A stretch of DNA of 8,405 nt, taken from NCBI GenBank assembly GCA_022758935.1, contig JAEMQG010000001.1:1-8405 (forward strand). Direction: 5' to 3'. The notes under the pieces are model-generated. The model was given only the letters and a program-made list of their open reading frames with translations, ran no database searches and was not told the origin of the DNA. Origin of the DNA: Candidatus Nitrosopumilus sp. GTDB lineage: Archaea; Thermoproteota; Nitrososphaeria; Nitrososphaerales; Nitrosopumilaceae. Position numbers and translations under genes: made by a program. Every line of letters starts with the position of its first letter. The stretch's first letter is position 1. Below are positions 4,835 through 8,405 of this stretch, in pieces.

Positions 4835-6316
4835 ATGACTGACATTACATTTCATGGTGGCGTCAAGGATATTGGTGGCAACAAATTTCTAGTTGATAGC
4901 AAGGGAACAAAAATTTTCATGGATTTTGGCATGTCTTTCTCACAAGAAGGACAGTTTTTCTCACAATTTCTTGGACCCCGAACATCAAATAGTTTGATTG
5001 ACATGTTTGATCTTGGAATTTTACCAAAGATCAAGGGGTTGTACAGAAGAGATTATGCTAGGCACATGGATTTTGGTGGAAATGAAGATACTGAAATTGA
5101 TGCAGTGTTGCTGACTCATGCTCATGTGGACCACTGTGCATACATTCCATATTTGCGTGAAGATATTCCAATTTATTGTTCTGAAGAATCTAAATTAATT
5201 ATGCAAAACTTTGATGAGACTGGTTCAGAGCAATACCTTACACTAAAGGAAAGATTTCAAGTATATGAAAATAATAAAGGCGAGATTAGTCGAGCCACTG
5301 GAGATAAAGTGACCATTCCACGAAAGATCAGAGTCTTTGAGAGTGGAAAACCATTTTCAATTGACTCAATTGATGTAAATCCATTACCCGTAGACCACTC
5401 CATTCCTGGAGTTCACGCGTTTATCTTACATACTTCAGATGGTTCAATAGCAAACACTGCAGATTTGCGATTTCATGGAAGACGAGCAGATGATACAGAG
5501 AAATTTGTTGAAGCATGTAATGAATCCGATCTGGATTTGCTGTTATGTGAAGGAACTAGAGTGGATAAAACAAATTCATTTACAGAGTTTGATGTTGAAA
5601 CCAAAGTTGCCGAAATTATAAAAAACACCAAAAATTTGGTGATTTGTGGATATCCAATTAGGGATTTGGATAGACTGCTTTCATTTTACAATGCTGCAAA
5701 AAGTACAGGGCGATATCTAGTAGTTGATCTCAAACAAGCATATTTGCTTAAACTATTTGATTTATCTTCTGTTCTAAAGGGAAGATATCCTGGACCACAA
5801 GACCCAAACTTGAAGATCTACATTCCTCGTGGTACCTGGGGGTTGATTGACAAGGACTTGACAAAATTCTCTGAGCGTCAATTAATAATGGACTATGCAG
5901 GATGGCAGCAAGAATTTTTGGACTATCCGAATGTTGTTGATTATAGAGATGTATTGAAGAATCAAAAAGATTTTGTGTTTTATTGCAGTGACTATAAACT
6001 ACAAGAATTAATTGATGTAAAACCAAAAGAGGGTTCATCGTATATTCGCTCACTAACTGAGCCATTTGATACAGAAATGGAACTAAAAGAAGAGCAGATA
6101 AAAAACTGGTTTGTGCACTTTGGAGTCATTACTAGGGAGCAGGATTGGAATCAAATCCATGTATCTGGCCACGGGGATGGTCTGCAGATAAAAAGAGTAA
6201 TTGATGGCTCTAATGCTAAAAGATTGATTCCAATTCATACCGTTCATGAGGAATATCACAAAAAGTGGCATAGAAATGTGCAATCAATGAATCAGCACGA
6301 ATCTGTTAATCTGTAA
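4835..6316 (+). CDS. RNase J-like metallo-beta-lactamase-fold nuclease, 493 aa
   Basis: Metallo-beta-lactamase motifs appear in the right order: an N-terminal GGVKDIGGNKFLV with IFMDFGMSF, motif 2 THAHVDHC (His95, His97, Asp99, His100), motif 3 PVDHSIPG (His188), motif 4 NTADLRFHG (Asp210), and C-terminal VSGHGDG (His446) and LIPIHTVHEEY (His468), as in RNase J/beta-CASP-like nucleases. These residues bind two zinc ions in the family. The likely role is RNA or DNA exonuclease or endonuclease in the cytoplasm; which one cannot be told. A long insert between motifs 4 and 5 (about residues 240-440) replaces the beta-CASP domain and carries CEGTRVDKTNSF and FYCSDYKLQELID. I recall close relatives across Nitrosopumilus-like genomes. 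The ATG at 4835 begins MTDITFHGG, the family's normal N-terminus. Its 3' end overlaps the HIT remnant on the other strand by 25 bp. Confidence 0.8.
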   Translation: MTDITFHGGVKDIGGNKFLVDSKGTKIFMDFGMSFSQEGQFFSQFLGPRTSNSLIDMFDLGILPKIKGLYRRDYARHMDFGGNEDTEIDAVLLTHAHVDHCAYIPYLREDIPIYCSEESKLIMQNFDETGSEQYLTLKERFQVYENNKGEISRATGDKVTIPRKIRVFESGKPFSIDSIDVNPLPVDHSIPGVHAFILHTSDGSIANTADLRFHGRRADDTEKFVEACNESDLDLLLCEGTRVDKTNSFTEFDVETKVAEIIKNTKNLVICGYPIRDLDRLLSFYNAAKSTGRYLVVDLKQAYLLKLFDLSSVLKGRYPGPQDPNLKIYIPRGTWGLIDKDLTKFSERQLIMDYAGWQQEFLDYPNVVDYRDVLKNQKDFVFYCSDYKLQELIDVKPKEGSSYIRSLTEPFDTEMELKEEQIKNWFVHFGVITREQDWNQIHVSGHGDGLQIKRVIDGSNAKRLIPIHTVHEEYHKKWHRNVQSMNQHESVNL

Positions 6317-6540
6317 AAAAATTCCAAGATTTGTTTTTGATATTTGTAATGGCGAACCCACATTTGCCATCGTTTCCATTTCTCCTTCTCAGAAATTATG
6401 TTTCGTACTCTGCCCTCTGGATTTGAAACATCGCCAATTCGTGGAATTAAATGAATATGGCAGTGAAATATCGTCTTTCCTGCATCCTTTCCAATATTGA
6501 TTCCAACGTTAAATCCATGACTGTTTTCTCTCTCTTTAGG
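6292..6540 (-). pseudogene. HIT-family protein remnant (C-terminal part only)
   Basis: The minus strand is open from 6540 to the TGA at 6294-6292 (82 codons) and has no start codon near its 5' end; an in-frame TAA sits directly upstream at 6543-6541. It contains HGFNVGINIGKDAGKTIFHC followed by HIHLIPR, the hallmark H-x-H-x-H (HCHIH) motif of HIT nucleotide hydrolases and transferases, and a normal-looking C-terminus (GRVRNIISEKEKWKRWQ and onward). The usual N-terminal half (about 60-80 residues, including the strands before the GFN segment) is missing. The break coincides with the start of a Cas4-like pseudogene fragment, so a rearrangement removed the gene's 5' end. The coding frame itself is undamaged, implying a fairly recent event. 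It converges with and overlaps the MBL gene end. Confidence 0.75.
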
Positions 6541-6658
6541 TTATTGCGAGTAAAAATTCCATTTCACTAGTGAGAATCAAAGTTAAGCCTTTTGCAGAAA
6601 CAATCAAAGTAATAATTACTCACAGCCAGGAAGAAAGATTTGAAAAAAAGCATTTTGG
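6536..6658 (+). pseudogene. decayed copy of the 5' part of the Cas4-like gene
   Basis: Bases here align along their length with 4126-4248 inside the Cas4-like gene. Shared blocks include AAAATTCCATTTCA, GAATCAAAG, GAAACAAT, CCAGGAAGAAA and AGCATTTTG. With two one-base deletions in the copy and stops (TAA, TAG, TGA), the frame can be followed as IKVKPFAETI and then ITHSQEERFEKKHFG, against IKAKPTLETI and RAHIQEEKFEEEHFE in the intact gene. It begins at the equivalent of GYCEYK (after the first cysteine) and ends before the catalytic core. It cannot encode a working protein. Divergence looks moderate, so it is either an old tandem duplicate or a remnant of a related gene brought in from elsewhere. 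Confidence 0.75.
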
Positions 6659-6961
6659 TTAACTGTATGGGTACATTGGTCAAAGTTGAACTAATTTTTA
6701 AATCGTAAACTCATTAATTATAATTAAGATCAAAGAACTAGCTAACCAAGTTGATTTTTCTAGATCGATTATCCTAAGATTAGATCGCACTATGAAATAT
6801 TTTTTTCTTTACCCAACTTTGTGTCAATAGGAAATAAATTTTTAATTTATTCTTTTTCAAAAACTATAAAAAAACATACAATTTTTATTTTGCATAAGAC
6901 AGATGCGGTGTAATTTTGTTGACGTTACATGTTGAAATTCAAGTGAATCATCGTTTCAGTT
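6659..6961. other. gene-poor AT-rich stretch between pseudogene scar and 17-aa ORF
   Basis: No convincing gene is seen. The plus strand at about 6705-6829 has a stop-free run containing IKELANQVDFSRSIILRLDR, which vaguely resembles a helix-turn-helix segment but lacks a start and has no follow-through; it may be gene debris. A TATA-like ACTATAAAAA at 6861-6870 could drive the small ORF at 6962 with a leader of about 70 nt. In that possible leader lies a 10-codon ORF (ATG at 6903). Confidence 0.4.
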
Positions 6962-7015
6962 ATGGCAGCAAAGAAAAAAGCAGCAGCAAAAAAATCAGCA
7001 ACAAAGAAAAAATAA
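6962..7015 (+). CDS. possible 17-aa Lys/Ala-rich peptide
   Basis: ATG to TAA encodes MAAKKKAAAKKSATKKK. The composition is that of histone-H1-tail-like or Hc1-like DNA-binding tails, and random AT-rich DNA rarely gives Ala-GCA codons alternating with Lys in this way: seven Ala codons or Ser/Thr codons ending in CA are used. Downstream is a strong series of T-tracts that would end a short transcript. It may be a real mini-protein, the leftover tail of a larger basic protein, or a low-complexity coincidence inside a non-coding RNA. The upstream TATA candidate at 6861-6870 implies an unusually long leader for this genome. Confidence 0.4.
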   Translation: MAAKKKAAAKKSATKKK

Positions 7016-7027
7016 TTAAATAAATAT

Positions 7028-7058
7028 ATTTTTTATTTTACATTTTTTTTATTTTTTT
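7028..7058 (+). terminator. T-tract terminator after the 17-aa ORF
   Basis: Three closely spaced runs of T (6, 8 and 7 T) occur within about 30 bp just after the small ORF, without a hairpin. This is the archaeal oligo-T terminator pattern on the plus strand. Confidence 0.5.
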
Positions 7059-7258
7059 AAACCCCTAGACAACTCAATCAAATACTCCCCAATCCCCATT
7101 TCAAGTCCTCTGATTCTCATCGAAGCCAGCAAGGTTTGCTCTAAAACACCATCAATTATCTTGTAGATTATCTGCCCAAATCTAATCTGGATTAATGGCT
7201 TTAAGACCTATTTCTTAATCGCTACAAGGGCACCTAGAACCCCATTGAATATCTTTAA
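7049..7258 (-). pseudogene. unrecognised gene remnant with an in-frame TAG
   Basis: The minus strand reads LKIFNGVLGALVAIKK, then TAG at 7210-7208, then in the same frame VLKPLIQIRFGQIIYKIIDG, LEQTLLASMRIRGLEMGIG and EYLIELSRGLKK to TAA at 7051-7049. The 53 codons after the TAG have protein-like composition with hydrophobic and charged residues alternating as in helices. There is no start codon at the 5' end, where a TGA and a T-rich run precede it. I do not recognise the family. Best read as the C-terminal end of a gene whose front has been lost and which has gained a stop; readthrough is unlikely. It lies directly downstream of, and on the same strand as, the SIMPL gene. Confidence 0.45.
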
Positions 7259-7282
7259 TCAAAAAAAAAAGAAAAAAGGAAA
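7258..7282 (-). terminator. T-tract terminator after the SIMPL gene
   Basis: Reading the minus strand after the TAG stop at 7285-7283 gives CCTTTTTTC followed by ten consecutive T. This long T-run fits archaeal factor-independent termination of the SIMPL transcript and would separate it from the remnant at 7049-7258. Confidence 0.55.
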
Positions 7283-8101
7283 CTAGTTGCTTCCAATTAT
7301 GAATACGACATTTGCAGTTGTAGTTACATCTTGATCAGATGAGAATATTGGTGTCGGTGCAACGTCTGCTCTTGCCAGTGTACCATATGCCATATTATAC
7401 ACAGGGCTTGGTGGCATTCCAAAATCAGACAGTGAAACCATCTTTACTCCAATAATCTTGTGATTTAATGGAACTAGAGCGTTCTCTGCTTTCTTTTGTG
7501 CATTTTGTATTGCCTCTCCAATCAAGTCATCCTGGATTTGCATTTGCAGTTTTGGTGACAGTGTAAAGTAAACTGAATCTACTCTGTTTGCACCAGCTTC
7601 TACTGCACCATCAATAATGTCAGCTGCAGAATCTAGTTGAGTAGTTTTTACAGTTACTGTGTTTGAAACTCTATACCCAACTAATTCCTGTGTCCATCTT
7701 TTGGTGAGTGGCTCTTCATATCCCTCATAGACTGGATAAATGTTGAAACTGGCAGTACTAATGTCATCTTCTGCAATTCCAACAGCTTTGATTGCATCAA
7801 TTATTTGATTCATTGATAAAGAGTTTGCATCAAGTGCATCTTTTGCAGTCTTGTTTTGCATTTCTACACCAAACTGTACAACCAACAAATCCGGTGTTTT
7901 TGATATAGTTGCAGTGCCAGTTACACTAATTGTCTTTTCGCTGGCATGAACTGCTGTTGCATTTTGTACCGGTACTTCTTGTGCCGTAACACCCTTGTTC
8001 CCAAGATAAAGTGATCCTACTGATGCTAATACGAGCACTGCAAGTGCAATGCTTGTCACAATAGTCAATGTCTTTTTTGGGTTTGTTACTGATGTTTTCA
8101 T
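7283..8101 (-). CDS. exported SIMPL-domain (DUF541) protein
   Basis: The 272-aa product starts with a basic end and a hydrophobic helix (residues 11-34, TLTIVTSIALAVLVLASVGS) followed by a VTA-QE site around 40, so it is exported or anchored in the membrane facing outwards. From about residue 55 the SIMPL fold is clear: KTISVTGTATISKTPDLLVV and FGVE, the helix SMNQIIDAIKAVGIAEDDI, the strand STASFNIYPVY, YRVSNTVTVKT with the helix DIIDGAVEAGANRVDSVYF, then an AIQNAQKKAENA helix and a closing strand ending VVFIIGSN. SIMPL proteins form oligomeric rings at the cell surface; molecular function is poorly defined and has been linked with stress tolerance. The ATG at 8101 gives the complete signal peptide. 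It is monocistronic, with a T-rich terminator directly after it. Confidence 0.9.
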   Translation of the reverse strand: MKTSVTNPKKTLTIVTSIALAVLVLASVGSLYLGNKGVTAQEVPVQNATAVHASEKTISVTGTATISKTPDLLVVQFGVEMQNKTAKDALDANSLSMNQIIDAIKAVGIAEDDISTASFNIYPVYEGYEEPLTKRWTQELVGYRVSNTVTVKTTQLDSAADIIDGAVEAGANRVDSVYFTLSPKLQMQIQDDLIGEAIQNAQKKAENALVPLNHKIIGVKMVSLSDFGMPPSPVYNMAYGTLARADVAPTPIFSSDQDVTTTANVVFIIGSN

Positions 8102-8405
8102 TGTATTTTGTAAAGTAATTTAGAAGATAAGGTTTGATTAAATCTCAATTGAACTGATTGATTCTGATATTAAATACTGTGCCTGACTATCATACATTAT
8201 GAAATCCTGACGTGTCCAAAATTTTCAATAATTCATTCAATCAAAAAAAAGATGAAAGAATTACAAAGGTGGCACAATATGAAAAGTCAACACAAGTAAA
8301 TATTTTCTTTTCAGAAAAATAATCTAGCCTTGAAAAAGATCACAAGGATTAACTGCATGTTTTAATTGAGATATCTATTTTCACATCTCCTATTTTAGGT
8401 TTATA
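8102..8405. other. intergenic region upstream of the SIMPL gene
   Basis: No gene of convincing length is seen on either strand. It should hold the SIMPL promoter; CTTATCTTC on the minus strand near 8128-8137 is a weak TATA-like candidate about 27-30 nt from the ATG. A 19-codon minus-strand ORF (8197 to 8138) and a 15-codon plus-strand ORF (from about 8252) are too short and unsupported to call. Confidence 0.4.

Noticed and set aside
6705..6829. Stop-free plus-strand stretch with a helix-turn-helix-like IKELANQVDFSRSIILRLDR
   Set aside because: No start codon, ends in a run of Phe codons from poly-T, and too short to assign; kept only as possible debris.
8138..8197. 19-codon minus-strand ORF upstream of the SIMPL gene
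   Set aside because: No promoter or neighbour support and too short to distinguish from chance.

Overview
The window looks like chromosomal DNA from an AT-rich ammonia-oxidising thaumarchaeon (Nitrososphaerota, Nitrosopumilus/Nitrosarchaeum-like). The basis is family recognition by eye plus gene style: a DUF6659-like protein, a CARF-wHTH regulator of the HFX_2341/DUF6293 type, a Cas4-like PD-(D/E)XK protein, an RNase J-like metallo-beta-lactamase protein and a SIMPL protein. Genes are compact, TATA-like boxes sit about 25 nt upstream of starts (leaderless style), and ends are marked by T-tracts. No rRNA, tRNA, CRISPR array, cas1/cas2, transposase or integrase was seen.

Layout. 1-493: C-terminal part of a polytopic, probably UbiA-like membrane protein, cut by the window edge. 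553-967 (minus): a 25-codon ORF followed 4 nt later by an unrecognised 110-aa protein. 1240-1644: DUF6659-like protein. 1744-2490 (minus): CARF-wHTH regulator. It shares a compact divergent promoter (TATA near 2525, palindrome at 2500-2511) with a tightly packed plus-strand operon, 2553-3447. That operon holds a 39-aa ORF, a zinc-ribbon protein, a one-helix membrane protein, and a phage-type small membrane protein whose frame is interrupted by a single TGA. 3457-3942 (minus): RusA-like Holliday-junction resolvase relative. 4056-4805: Cas4/RecB-like nuclease with an Fe-S cysteine set. 4835-6316: RNase J-like MBL nuclease. 6292-6658: a scar where the C-terminal part of a HIT-family gene (minus) abuts a decayed second copy of the Cas4-like gene's 5' part (plus). 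6659-6961: gene-poor. 6962-7015: a 17-aa Lys/Ala peptide ORF. 7049-7258 (minus): a gene remnant with an in-frame TAG. 7283-8101 (minus): exported SIMPL protein. 8102-8405: nothing convincing.

How the parts may work together (inference). The centre (about 1744-6660) carries nucleic-acid enzymes (RusA-like, Cas4-like, MBL exonuclease-like) next to a ligand-sensing CARF regulator and small viral-looking membrane or zinc proteins, with pseudogene debris. This has the look of an accessory or defence/virus-derived island rather than a housekeeping operon. The most testable new points are the CARF regulator with its own operator and the divergent mini-operon it may control, the TGA-interrupted gene in that operon, and the duplicated, broken Cas4-like fragment.
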